Source of the DNA: Pseudomonas prosekii
Lineage (GTDB): Bacteria > Pseudomonadota > Gammaproteobacteria > Pseudomonadales > Pseudomonadaceae
NCBI RefSeq assembly: GCF_900105155.1
Contig: NZ_LT629762.1
Span: forward strand, 2,542,001-2,606,000
Direction of reading: 5' to 3'
Length of the DNA: 64,000 nucleotides
This document shows positions 36,195 to 44,175 of this stretch, piece after piece. How positions within the stretch are numbered: position 1 is the first letter of the stretch; every line of letters starts with the position of its first letter. A model generated the notes under the pieces. That model did no database searches. It was not told the DNA's origin and saw only the letters and a program-made list of their open reading frames with translations. The position numbers and the translations under genes are program-made.

Positions 36195-36227
36195 TTTGAG
36201 ATTCATTGAACTGGAGGCATACACGCA

Positions 36228-37463
36228 GTGAAGCGTACTGAAATCAAACGCCGCCCACTGGCCGACACTACTCTTGCAGGCTTGGAGCCAGAGAGTGCGA
36301 CGTATCGGGAGCAAGACGGCAATGGCTTGTATTTTCGGGTCAAGGCAAATGGGCAGAAGTCGTGGGAGTTGCGCTACAAAAAGCCAGACGGGAAATGGTC
36401 CTGGCTGGGCCTAGGTGGTTACCCCGAAATCAGTGGCTCGCTAGCCAGGCAGAAGGCCGCTCAACTGCGGGATGATGCATCTACAGGTAAAAATCCTTTA
36501 GTCAGTAAGCAGGCTCGTAAGATTGCTGACCGAGTGGCCGCCAACAATACTTTCGAAGCATTAGGGCGCGAATGGTTTGAGGCTAGGCGCTCAAGCTGGG
36601 AAGCGGGCACGTCCCGTCGAGTTCTTGGTGCCCTGGAGCTTCACGTGTTCCCCGTTTTCGGTAAACGCATCTACACAGAAATACTTCCTCTTGAATGGAT
36701 GGAGTTTCTGCGCGGCATGGAGCAGAAAGGGATCATTGAGCAAATGGGCAGAGTTCGGGCCTTCTGCAAAGAGATCTACGACTTGGCACGCGTGACAGGC
36801 CGAGCGATCCACAACCCCCTTGAAGGACTCAATAAATTTCTACAGACACGCAGTGCTGAAAATTATGCACACGTATCAATAGAAGAGCTGCCTGCATTAC
36901 TTCGTGCCATCAACTCTTACCCTCACGCGAAGGATGTCCGTCTAGGCCTCCGATTGCTGGCCTTATTAGCGGCACGCCCGAGTGAGATTCGAGAAGCACG
37001 ATGGTCAGAGATCGACCTCAACAAAAAGCTCTGGACGATTCCAGCCGAGAGAATGAAGCGTCGGCGCGAGCATGTAGTGCCTCTATCTCGGCAGGCCATT
37101 GAATCGATAACGGAGCTGCGCACGCTGACAGGCGCATACCCACTTCTCTTCCCTGGGAGAAAAGATCGAACCATCCCGCGTAGCAATACCGTCTTTCTGA
37201 TGGCGCTGCGCAGGCTGGGATATGCGGGCCGGCAAACTGGCCATGGTTTCCGTCACATTGCTAGCACGATCCTTAATGAACAGGGATTCGACGAAAACCA
37301 CATTGAGGCTCAGCTCTCTCATGTAAAAGAGGGAATAGCAGGTGTGTACAACAAGGCGGTGTACTTACCTCAGCGCAAAGTCATGATGCAGTGGTATGCA
37401 GACCACCTTGATGAATTGGAGCACGCCAACATTGTTCAGGGTCAATTTGGCAAGGCGGTATGA
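36228..37463 (+). CDS. int: Tyrosine-family integrase (DUF4102/P4-int type)
   Basis: A 411-aa site-specific recombinase starting with GTG behind GGAGG. The N-terminal DUF4102-type domain (LADTTLAGLEPESATYREQDGNGLYFRVKANGQKSWELRYKKPDGK...) is followed by a SAM-like core-binding domain and the catalytic domain with Arg in LLAARPSEIREARWSEIDL, HGFRHIAST, and LSHVKEGIAGVYNKAVY carrying the nucleophilic Tyr. It lies directly after tRNA-Arg and should integrate the element at the tRNA 3' end. A copy of the arm-type repeat between its ribosome site and start suggests autoregulation. Confidence 0.96.
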   Translation: MKRTEIKRRPLADTTLAGLEPESATYREQDGNGLYFRVKANGQKSWELRYKKPDGKWSWLGLGGYPEISGSLARQKAAQLRDDASTGKNPLVSKQARKIADRVAANNTFEALGREWFEARRSSWEAGTSRRVLGALELHVFPVFGKRIYTEILPLEWMEFLRGMEQKGIIEQMGRVRAFCKEIYDLARVTGRAIHNPLEGLNKFLQTRSAENYAHVSIEELPALLRAINSYPHAKDVRLGLRLLALLAARPSEIREARWSEIDLNKKLWTIPAERMKRRREHVVPLSRQAIESITELRTLTGAYPLLFPGRKDRTIPRSNTVFLMALRRLGYAGRQTGHGFRHIASTILNEQGFDENHIEAQLSHVKEGIAGVYNKAVYLPQRKVMMQWYADHLDELEHANIVQGQFGKAV

Positions 37464-37491
37464 ATGTGCAATCCCAGCAGCCATGAAAATT

Positions 37492-37614
37492 GGTGTTACG
37501 GGTGTTACGGGTGTTACATAACCGCCAAACCATTGAATTTATTGGCTAATTTTCGCGTAACACGCCGCACATCCTATCCATCCACCCGGTGTTACGCGGC
37601 AAAGAGGTGTAACG
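37492..37614. repeat. Iteron-like GGTGTTAC repeats, left cluster
   Basis: ggtgttacg occurs three times in tandem with period 9 (37492, 37501, 37510), then further units in both orientations (cgtaacacg near 37556, ggtgttac at 37588, ggtgtaacg near 37605). They fill the 488-base gap between int and the next gene, where no gene is seen; a replication origin or integrase/regulator region is likely. Confidence 0.65.
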
Positions 37615-37951
37615 CCTTAAATCCTCCTCAGCTTCCTGCTGGCTGCTCCGTTACGTGTAATCCGGCGGAATTCGCGTCGCTGCTCCTGATTACGGATCAG
37701 GGGCCCGGGGCTACCGTTCGTCGGATGGTACGCAGCCGCCATCTCTGACTTTTCATTTTTAAACTGTATGAAAAACCAGTAGGACATGGTTGGACATTTA
37801 TAGTGAACATTAAAACTGTGCTGCGAACGTGCACGACTCACCCCCAAAAAAAGCGCAGGAGAAGGGTAAAGCCACAGAAAATCGAACTTCCAATAAATGC
37901 AAAAGCGTTTATATAGCTTGGGCCTGTAAGAACTACTACAGGAAACGCGCT

Positions 37952-38200
37952 ATGACGCTTCTCAACGCTTCAGTTACATCTGATACCACGATCACATCTG
38001 AACTACTGACCACCGATCAAGTTGCCACTGCACTTGGCTTGTCCAGCCGAACGCTTGCCGCTTGGCGCAGTTCTCGCACCAACTCTCTCCCTTACCTAAA
38101 GACCGGATCTCGAGTGCGTTACCGCCCTCAAGATGTCGCCACCTGGCTCGAAAGTCGTGTGTGCTCCGCTACCCCCAAGTTAGCGCGAGGACATGCGTAA
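37952..38200 (+). CDS. Excisionase-like helix-turn-helix protein
   Basis: An 82-aa protein starting behind AGGAAA. Its second half is a MerR/Xis-type winged HTH: LLTTDQVATALGLSSRTLAAWRSSRTNSLPYLKTGSRVRYRPQDVATWLESR. Such proteins act as recombination directionality factors or small repressors in integrative elements. The stop codon overlaps the next start by one base. An upstream ATG would add an atypical basic leader and is not preferred. Confidence 0.82.
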   Translation: MTLLNASVTSDTTITSELLTTDQVATALGLSSRTLAAWRSSRTNSLPYLKTGSRVRYRPQDVATWLESRVCSATPKLARGHA

Positions 38201-38553
38201 TGGTTGAAACCAAGCAGAAATGCACCGTTACGGCGCTTGCACTTTCAGTAACCAATGCCGATTCGACTCGAGAATTTGTGCCGCCTACGACCTCACCAAT
38301 GAGAGTTAGCGATTCAGAGTTAGGACGCTTCGATCCCGCCGCCACACTCATCCGAATCCACCTGGTAATGGCCATCACAGGTATCGGTCGCGCTACCGTT
38401 TACAAACTCATGAGTCAGCCCGAAAGCGGATTCCCGCAGTCCGTAAAGCTCACTGACAGCAATGCCCGTGGTGCTCCAGTCGCCTGGGTTTTGTCTGAGG
38501 TTTTGAGTTGGACCCGAGCGCGTATCGCCGCTCGCAACGAGGCAGCAGCATGA
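38200..38553 (+). CDS. AlpA-family transcriptional regulator
   Basis: A 117-aa protein whose C-terminal half matches the AlpA/Vis group: LVMAITGIGRATVYKLMSQPESGFPQSVKLTDSNARGAPVAWVLSEVLSWTRARI. AlpA proteins regulate integrase and excision in P4-like and related elements. The first ~45 residues are unmatched. It is translationally linked to both neighbours: it shares one base with the gene before (TAATG) and four with the gene after (ATGA). Confidence 0.85.
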   Translation: MVETKQKCTVTALALSVTNADSTREFVPPTTSPMRVSDSELGRFDPAATLIRIHLVMAITGIGRATVYKLMSQPESGFPQSVKLTDSNARGAPVAWVLSEVLSWTRARIAARNEAAA

Positions 38554-38855
38554 GAAGACACATTGCTCATAAGGCGGTATTGAAGCCGTTTTCAGTCCTT
38601 CGCGAGATCGGTCTATCGGCATCGTACATGCAACGACTCGAGCGCTACCGAACCAAACACGAACGCCTTAATCGCGTAGTGGGAGTGTTGAAGTGGCCTG
38701 ATGGAACCTGGTGCGCCCTAGCGATGCATACCGAGAAATTCAGCGCTGTAATTGTCGACGAAGGCCAGCAAGTAGCAGCCTACGAAAATGCTCGCTCAAT
38801 GATTGACGGTGACTTCCTGCCCCTGCTTTCTCTGCACTGGGAAGTTCACACCTGA
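38550..38855 (+). CDS. Small hypothetical protein of the element's early operon
   Basis: A 101-aa protein of unknown function (MRRHIAHKAVLKPFSVLREI..., GVLKWPDGTWCALAMHTEKFSAVIVDEGQQVAAYENARSMIDG). It begins inside the stop of the AlpA gene (ATGA), which supports the start over a longer frame. No membrane segment or known motif is visible. The hairpin that follows its stop probably ends the int-side operon. Confidence 0.75.
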   Translation: MRRHIAHKAVLKPFSVLREIGLSASYMQRLERYRTKHERLNRVVGVLKWPDGTWCALAMHTEKFSAVIVDEGQQVAAYENARSMIDGDFLPLLSLHWEVHT

Positions 38856-38861
38856 AATGAA

Positions 38862-38890
38862 AACGCCCCCGGGAGCGATCCGGAGGCGTT
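38862..38890 (+). terminator. Hairpin ending the AlpA operon
   Basis: aacgccccc and ggaggcgtt pair with one mismatch eight bases after a stop codon. The T-run is missing, so termination may be weak or factor-dependent. Confidence 0.5.
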
Positions 38891-39044
38891 GAGGTAAATC
38901 TACATGCCCGCACAATTTATGACGCATCGAAAAAATGCGCAAGGTTTCCGCACGGTTGCACTTTCGAAAATGGGACGTTACTCTCTGGCGGTCGCTGCAA
39001 ATTCAGTGACCGGGCTTGGCGGCCCAGACAGATATAGGCGCAAC

Positions 39045-39077
39045 AGCGCCCCCATTACGATTGCAGGCGCTTTTTTT
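39045..39077 (+). terminator. Early terminator in the leader of the replication operon
   Basis: agcgcc (39045-39050) pairs with ggcgct (39066-39071) and seven T follow. It lies about 160 bases before the first gene of the operon, suggesting premature termination of a leader RNA. Confidence 0.6.
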
Positions 39078-39110
39078 GTGCCCGCATTCCCGTGTTATGG
39101 CGGGTTGCGC

Positions 39111-39204
39111 AGGGACTCCTTCGGGAGTGCCGGGTTCCTATATCCCCGGTCCGCCAACCTTGTGCAATCCGTCACCCTTTCCTGCTTGGCGGCAGGAGGT
39201 GACG
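39111..39204 (+). promoter_or_regulatory. Structured leader of the replication operon (P4 CI-like)
   Basis: A small hairpin (actcc/ggagt, about 39111-39131) precedes a strong one at 39170-39204 in which cgtcacc pairs with ggtgacg and tcctgc with gcagga. The 379-base region 38856-39234 holds no convincing gene but reads like a regulatory leader. In phage P4 the immunity factor CI is a small RNA processed from such a leader; equivalence here is inferred. Confidence 0.5.
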
Positions 39205-39234
39205 GCTCCCAATTTAGATATAGGAGCTTCACCC

Positions 39235-39393
39235 ATGAACGGCCTCAATCCGTCCAAAAATCTCGCCGCGGCCCATCGTGCAATGGCTCTCGCCGCTTTA
39301 CACGCCAACTCCAGCCTTGCTACACGCCTCACTCGCTACAATGCCCATATGGCCAAAGCCCGCGCTCTCGAAGCCGCAGGCGGTGCCCAATGA
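39235..39393 (+). CDS. Small hypothetical protein (52 aa)
   Basis: A 52-aa Ala-rich, basic peptide (MNGLNPSKNLAAAHRAMALAALHANSSLATRLTRYN...) with a good ribosome site (taggagctt). It overlaps the next gene by four bases, so it is likely expressed as the first gene of the primase operon. It may be a single amphipathic helix; function unknown. Confidence 0.65.
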   Translation: MNGLNPSKNLAAAHRAMALAALHANSSLATRLTRYNAHMAKARALEAAGGAQ

Positions 39394-39680
39394 ACCAAGC
39401 CTTGAGTTTCTCCTTACCCGAAGATCTGCTCGACGTCTGCAAAGATGCTGAGGCCGGCATTCCGATTGACGCTATCACCTGTGCCATTAACCGCGCCGAC
39501 TCGGTACTGATCCTGCTCGAGGACCACTTCGAAAGCGCCAGCGACAGACCGCGTCTGGCCAATCACATCTTGGCGGCCGTTATTTGGGACGTGCGCGGCA
39601 CCCTGGGCCTGATCAAAACCCTGACTCTGCACGGTGATGCGACGTCGACACCTCGGGTTAAAACCGGGGGTGCGCAATGA
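39390..39680 (+). CDS. Small hypothetical protein (96 aa), possible DUF3077-like relative
   Basis: A 96-aa protein (SLPEDLLDVCKDAEAGIPIDAITCAINRADSVLILLEDHFESASDRPRLANHILAAVIWDVRGTLGLIKTL). It is linked by four-base overlaps to the genes on both sides. The pattern of a mostly helical protein with a ligand-sized hydrophobic core resembles its downstream neighbour. Function unknown; probable regulator of the element. Confidence 0.72.
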   Translation: MNQALSFSLPEDLLDVCKDAEAGIPIDAITCAINRADSVLILLEDHFESASDRPRLANHILAAVIWDVRGTLGLIKTLTLHGDATSTPRVKTGGAQ

Positions 39681-39961
39681 GCCCTCAGACCAACGTCACC
39701 ACCCCAGGCGCGACCACGTTCGCGCAGTGCGGGCAGCCCCATCAGACGCTGTTTCGGCTCAGTGCCGGCGTCCCGGTATCCGACGCGCTTGAATACGCTT
39801 CCGACCTGCTGAACTGCGCGAATCGCATGACGCTCCTGGCCACCCACGGCGACAACACGGAACAGTGCGCGATGGCCGCTCATTACCTCAGTGAAATGGG
39901 TAAGGCAGTGATCGACGATGTGACCAGCGCCCTCCTGCGAATGGAGGCTGGCCATGACTAA
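39677..39961 (+). CDS. DUF3077 family protein
   Basis: A 94-aa protein with the DUF3077 pattern LFRLSAGVPVSDALEYASDLLNCANRMTL...AAHYLSEMGKAVIDDV, common in Pseudomonas mobile and core loci. Its function is unknown. It overlaps the primase gene start by eight bases and the preceding gene by four, so the four genes 39235-42836 form one operon. Confidence 0.82.
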   Translation: MSPQTNVTTPGATTFAQCGQPHQTLFRLSAGVPVSDALEYASDLLNCANRMTLLATHGDNTEQCAMAAHYLSEMGKAVIDDVTSALLRMEAGHD

Positions 39962-42836
39962 TAAGGCGCAACGCCCCAGCTTCGCCGACGTGAAAGCGGC
40001 TTCTCTGAAAGAGATCGACCGGGTACTTTCCCATTGGCTGCCCAACGGTAAACGCGTCGACGGCGGCAAGGAATACACCGCACCGAATCCAACCCGCACA
40101 GACAAGCGCGCCGGCTCGCTGAAGGTCAACTTGAGCAAAGGCACCTGGGCGGATTTTGCCACTGGAGACAAAGGCGGCGACCTGATCGATCTGGTGCACT
40201 ATCTCGGCGGCGGCACCGACGTCGAGGCCTGCAACAAGTTGGCGGATCTGCTGCGCGTTACCGCTGGCGCGCCTCAATCGAAACCGAGCCCTAGCAAAAG
40301 CAAAATACCGGAATGGCTCGCCATACAGCCGATCCCTGCCGAGGCCATGAGCAAGTGCCCAGCCAAACACCGGCAACACGGTACGCCATCTAAAGTCTGG
40401 ATTTACCGCGACGCTCAGGGCCAGCCAGTCATGGTGCTCTATCGCTTCGACTTGGGCCCGGATGAAGACGGCAAACCGCGTAAGGTGTTTGCCCCCTTGA
40501 CCTGGTGCCAACGTGCCGATGGTCAAACGCAGCAATGGCGTTGGCAAGGCTTGCCTGAACCGCGTCCTTTGTTGCGCCTGGATGAACTGGAGCAACGCGC
40601 AGAGGTTCCGGTCATCCTGTGCGAAGGCGAAAAGGCCGCCGACGCCGCAGCGGAGCTGCTGCCCAGCTACGTGGCCACGAGCTGGCCGAATGGTTCGAAC
40701 TCCTGGCACAAAGCCGACCTCACACCGCTCAAAGGTCGGACGGTGGTGTTGTGGCCAGACAACGACGCCAGCGGCAAAAGCTGCATGTGCGCCGTCGCGA
40801 TGCATCTGCAAAAGATCGGCGCCGCGTCGGTGCGCATGATCGCCCTCGACGTCTTCAAACGTAAGGCCACATTCAAGAATGACCAACCAACCTTCGCCAA
40901 GGGTGGTCAATGGGATGACGGTGACGACGCGGCCGATGCGCAGGCCAAAGGCTGGACGGCGGCGCACTTCGCCGAGCTGGACCGCAGCGGTGAGTTGTTT
41001 GGCGTCGAGCCGGAGAAAGCACCAACCGAGCCATCCGAAGCCAAGACCAAGCCAACGACCAAACGTACCGCGAAACCCAAAAACGATCTGTTGCCCGGCG
41101 GCTTTCGCCTGACGCCCGAAGGCGTGTTTTATTCCGGTGACGATGGCGAGGCACGCCCGGTGTGTTCGCCGCTGGAGATCCTGGCGCGCACCCGAGATGC
41201 GCAGGGGCATAACTGGGGTTTGCTGGTCGAGTTCGACGATCCCGACGGGGCAAAAAAGCGCTGGAATATTCCGGCACGGACCATGACCGGCGACTTCGGC
41301 AAGGACGTGCTGGGTCCACTGGTGGACATGGGTTTGCGTCTGGCCGGCAGTCGCTCCGGCCGCAATGCCCGCAACGACCTGCAGAGTTACCTCGGCGGCT
41401 TCGACAGCGCCCAGCGCGCACGCTTGGTCACCCGTTTGGGCTGGCATGACAGCGCCTTCTTGCTGCCCGAACAACAGGTCGGCTTGCACACCGAACACCT
41501 GCACTTCTATGAGGCCGGCGCGCAGCTTCCGCCCATCAGCGAAGCCGGCACCCTGGAACAGTGGCAAGAGCAGATCGGCGCCTTGTGCATCGGCAATCAC
41601 CGCTTGGCGTTTGTGGCCAGCGTGGCGTTTGCCGGTCCGCTGTTGCACATGCTCGGCCATGAGTCGGGCGGCTTTCATCTCTACGGAGACAGCTCGGGCG
41701 GCAAGACCACGCACCTGCAAGTGGCCGCCTCGATCTATGGTGGGCCGCGTCTGGTGCGCTCCTGGCGCTCGACCGATAACGCCTTGGAATCCATCGCCGC
41801 CGCGCACTCAGACGGGCTCCTGGTGCTGGATGAAATCGGCATGTGTGACCCGCGCATCATTGGCGAAACGGTGTACATGCTCGGCAACGGCACCGGTAAG
41901 GCTCGCGCCAATGATCGCGGCCAAGCCGCCCGCCAGGTGCAGGAGTGGCGTTTGCTGTTTCTCTCGACTGGCGAGAAGACCTTGGCGCAGCACATGGCGG
42001 AAGCCAACAAGGAACTGAAAGCCGGTATGGAAGTGCGCATGCTTGCCGTACCAGCGGATGCCAGCAAGGGCCTGGGCATGTTCGACGTACTGAACGGCTT
42101 TGATGACGCCGCCGCCCTCTCCGATGCACTCAAGGCACGGGTGGCCAAGTACTACGGCACACCGCTCACAGCCTTCCTGTCGGCCCTCTGTGAGCCCGGC
42201 AAGCGACATGGTTGGTCGGCGATCCTGCGCCACACCTTGGAGGGGTTCATCGCCAAGGCGCTACCTGCCTCGGCCAGCGGTCAGGCGCATCGTGCGGCGG
42301 CCCGTTTCGGTCTGGCCGCAGCAGCCGGCGAACTGGCCACCGCGATGGGAATTACCGGCTGGCCCGATGGCACCGCCACCACCGCAGCCCGGGTGTGCCT
42401 CAGTGCCTGGATGAATGAGCGCGGCGGTGCTGGCAACTTGGAAGGGGACGCGATCTTGGCGCGGTTGCGTCAGGTCATCGAGCGCTTCGGTGAAAGCCGT
42501 TTCACCCGCTGGGAGTCGGCCGCCGCGAAGATTGATGAGCACGGTCCACGCACCATTGACCGGCTGGGTTTTCGCAAGACGCTGGAGCATGGCCTCGGTG
42601 ACGCGTTGCACACCACCAACACCTACTACGTGTTGCCGGAGGCTTGGCGCTCCGAGGTGTTCAAGGGCATGAACATCAACGCCGTGAACAAGGAGCTGAT
42701 ACGCCGAGGTGTTCTTGAGCCCGGGCCGGACGGCAAAGCCTCCTGCGCCGTCCGATTGCCCGGTCTGGGCACTCAGCGTTGCTATGTGGTGAAGACGATA
42801 CCGGGGACGGATGAAAGCGAGGCACAGGCCGCCTGA
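39954..42836 (+). CDS. Primase/helicase with TOPRIM-like and DUF927 domains (element replicase)
   Basis: A 960-aa protein. The N-terminus (residues 1-95, LKVNLSKGTWADFATGDKGGDLIDLVHYL) resembles the DNA-binding part of phage primases. A TOPRIM-like section follows (VILCEGEKAADAAAELL about 219, VVLWPDNDASGKS about 264). The C-terminal half is a DUF927 AAA+ helicase with Walker A YGDSSGGKTTH near residue 578 and Walker B LLVLDEIGM near 623. Such proteins replace the P4 alpha protein in many integrative elements, combining primase, helicase and probably origin recognition. It is by far the largest protein of the element and its iteron clusters are the likely targets. Confidence 0.88.
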   Translation: MTNKAQRPSFADVKAASLKEIDRVLSHWLPNGKRVDGGKEYTAPNPTRTDKRAGSLKVNLSKGTWADFATGDKGGDLIDLVHYLGGGTDVEACNKLADLLRVTAGAPQSKPSPSKSKIPEWLAIQPIPAEAMSKCPAKHRQHGTPSKVWIYRDAQGQPVMVLYRFDLGPDEDGKPRKVFAPLTWCQRADGQTQQWRWQGLPEPRPLLRLDELEQRAEVPVILCEGEKAADAAAELLPSYVATSWPNGSNSWHKADLTPLKGRTVVLWPDNDASGKSCMCAVAMHLQKIGAASVRMIALDVFKRKATFKNDQPTFAKGGQWDDGDDAADAQAKGWTAAHFAELDRSGELFGVEPEKAPTEPSEAKTKPTTKRTAKPKNDLLPGGFRLTPEGVFYSGDDGEARPVCSPLEILARTRDAQGHNWGLLVEFDDPDGAKKRWNIPARTMTGDFGKDVLGPLVDMGLRLAGSRSGRNARNDLQSYLGGFDSAQRARLVTRLGWHDSAFLLPEQQVGLHTEHLHFYEAGAQLPPISEAGTLEQWQEQIGALCIGNHRLAFVASVAFAGPLLHMLGHESGGFHLYGDSSGGKTTHLQVAASIYGGPRLVRSWRSTDNALESIAAAHSDGLLVLDEIGMCDPRIIGETVYMLGNGTGKARANDRGQAARQVQEWRLLFLSTGEKTLAQHMAEANKELKAGMEVRMLAVPADASKGLGMFDVLNGFDDAAALSDALKARVAKYYGTPLTAFLSALCEPGKRHGWSAILRHTLEGFIAKALPASASGQAHRAAARFGLAAAAGELATAMGITGWPDGTATTAARVCLSAWMNERGGAGNLEGDAILARLRQVIERFGESRFTRWESAAAKIDEHGPRTIDRLGFRKTLEHGLGDALHTTNTYYVLPEAWRSEVFKGMNINAVNKELIRRGVLEPGPDGKASCAVRLPGLGTQRCYVVKTIPGTDESEAQAA

Positions 42837-42922
42837 CGGTGAACCTGCTGACTGAGGTAGAGCCGGCTTAATCGGCCTCGCCAGCCACTGCGAACCCCAA
42901 TTAAATCATCAGGACAAAACTC

Positions 42923-43756
42923 ATGAACCGAATTGAACAACTGAAAGACGCACGCGCCAATAAAGTCATCGAAATGGAGGCGCTCAAAAAGGAAATACCA
43001 CCTTTTGAGTCAGCGCTTCACAGCGAGGACGTTATTAACAACGGCCGAGAGAGCGCCGTCAGGCATGAAATCAGCAGTCGCCAAATCAAGATCGATTCGA
43101 TCGATCATCAGATCTTCCAACTCGACCAAACGCTGGACCGCCTGGAGAAGCTGGCCAACCGAGAAAGCCTGATGGAAGGCTACATTACCGACATGGCGAA
43201 CTGGATGGCGGATGAGCTGGAGCTTAACGATAAACGGAAAAGCCTGAGCACTCGCCTGGAGGAAATTCGTCAGCAAGCACAGGAAGAGATTACCAACGCA
43301 CGGCATGCTGAAACTCAGGCGGCTACCGCTTACGCACAGGCCGTCGCGTGGGGCGACGTCGAGGGCGAAAAAGCAGCTAGCACCGACGCTCAGAAAGCCG
43401 CGAAAAACCTTACTACCGCCACTGAACAACATCGCCGCCAGCTCCTGATCATCACCGCCTTGGAGCAAGAGCTGGCCATCGTAGACCGACACATCAGCGA
43501 GGCTCAGGTAGAACACCAAAAAATTGAGGACACAGCCTTGCGGCTGGCCCACAACGCCCTGGAGGAAGCATGGAATGAAGCCGCCCAAGCGCTGCTAGAT
43601 GTGGGAGGCAAGCTGTACGCCGCAGCTCGGCTGATAGGCCGCGACCCGGTATCCTTAATAAAGCTCGACATCCCCGAGCAGGGTGAAAACTTCGGCAGTT
43701 GGAGGTGGAGCGAACGTATCCGCTCCATGAACCCCACATTCCAAGCGGATAGCTGA
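42923..43756 (+). CDS. Coiled-coil hypothetical protein
   Basis: A 277-aa protein of unknown function with long heptad-rich helices from about residue 1 to 225 (MNRIEQLKDARANKVIEMEALKKE..., LDQTLDRLEKLANRESLMEG, STRLEEIRQQAQEEITNARHAETQAATAYAQAV) and a short globular end. No signal peptide or enzymatic motif is visible. It follows the replicase by 86 bases and precedes IS66. Such long coiled coils occur in structural, partition and sensor proteins; I cannot choose. The gene looks intact. Confidence 0.7.
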   Translation: MNRIEQLKDARANKVIEMEALKKEIPPFESALHSEDVINNGRESAVRHEISSRQIKIDSIDHQIFQLDQTLDRLEKLANRESLMEGYITDMANWMADELELNDKRKSLSTRLEEIRQQAQEEITNARHAETQAATAYAQAVAWGDVEGEKAASTDAQKAAKNLTTATEQHRRQLLIITALEQELAIVDRHISEAQVEHQKIEDTALRLAHNALEEAWNEAAQALLDVGGKLYAAARLIGRDPVSLIKLDIPEQGENFGSWRWSERIRSMNPTFQADS

Positions 43757-43799
43757 CGGCTGATGCTGTCCTCCCGATTTCCATCAGGAGTCCATCACC

Positions 43800-44159
43800 A
43801 TGATGCGTCCCAATGCCAGCGTTGAAAAAGTGTACCTCTACCCAAAGCCGGTAGATTTTCGAAAGTCCATTGATGGCCTAGCTGCGCTAGTCGAACTGGA
43901 TATCAAGGTCGCGGTGTTTGACCCCGTGCTCTTTGTTTTTCTGAATCGCCACCGTAATCGGGTCAAAGTGTTGTACTGGGAGCGTAACGGCTTCTGCCTT
44001 TGGCTCAAGCGCCTGGAGTCCGAGCGTTTTAAGACTTCACCCGAAGAGGTGGACGAGGCTATCGTGCTGACCGTCCAAGAACTGAACTGGCTACTGGATG
44101 GATTTGATCTCTGGCGCAACCGTCCACACAAGGTTTTAACGCCAAGATTCGTCGCCTGA
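43800..44159 (+). CDS. tnpB: IS66-family accessory protein TnpB
   Basis: A 119-aa IS66 Orf2/Tnp[67 protein letters not shown]. TnpB is required for IS66 transposition with TnpA and TnpC. Usually tnpA lies just before it, but here the preceding sequence is the coiled-coil gene, so tnpA is missing. Confidence 0.92.
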   Translation: MMRPNASVEKVYLYPKPVDFRKSIDGLAALVELDIKVAVFDPVLFVFLNRHRNRVKVLYWERNGFCLWLKRLESERFKTSPEEVDEAIVLTVQELNWLLDGFDLWRNRPHKVLTPRFVA

Positions 44160-44175
44160 CGGGTATAATCCGGGC

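Noticed and set aside
38904..39234. Frames running through the leader of the primase operon, resembling ash/icd-like small proteins.
   Set aside because: They coincide with hairpins and a terminator, and no separate start with a ribosome site is evident; a regulatory RNA leader explains the conservation better.
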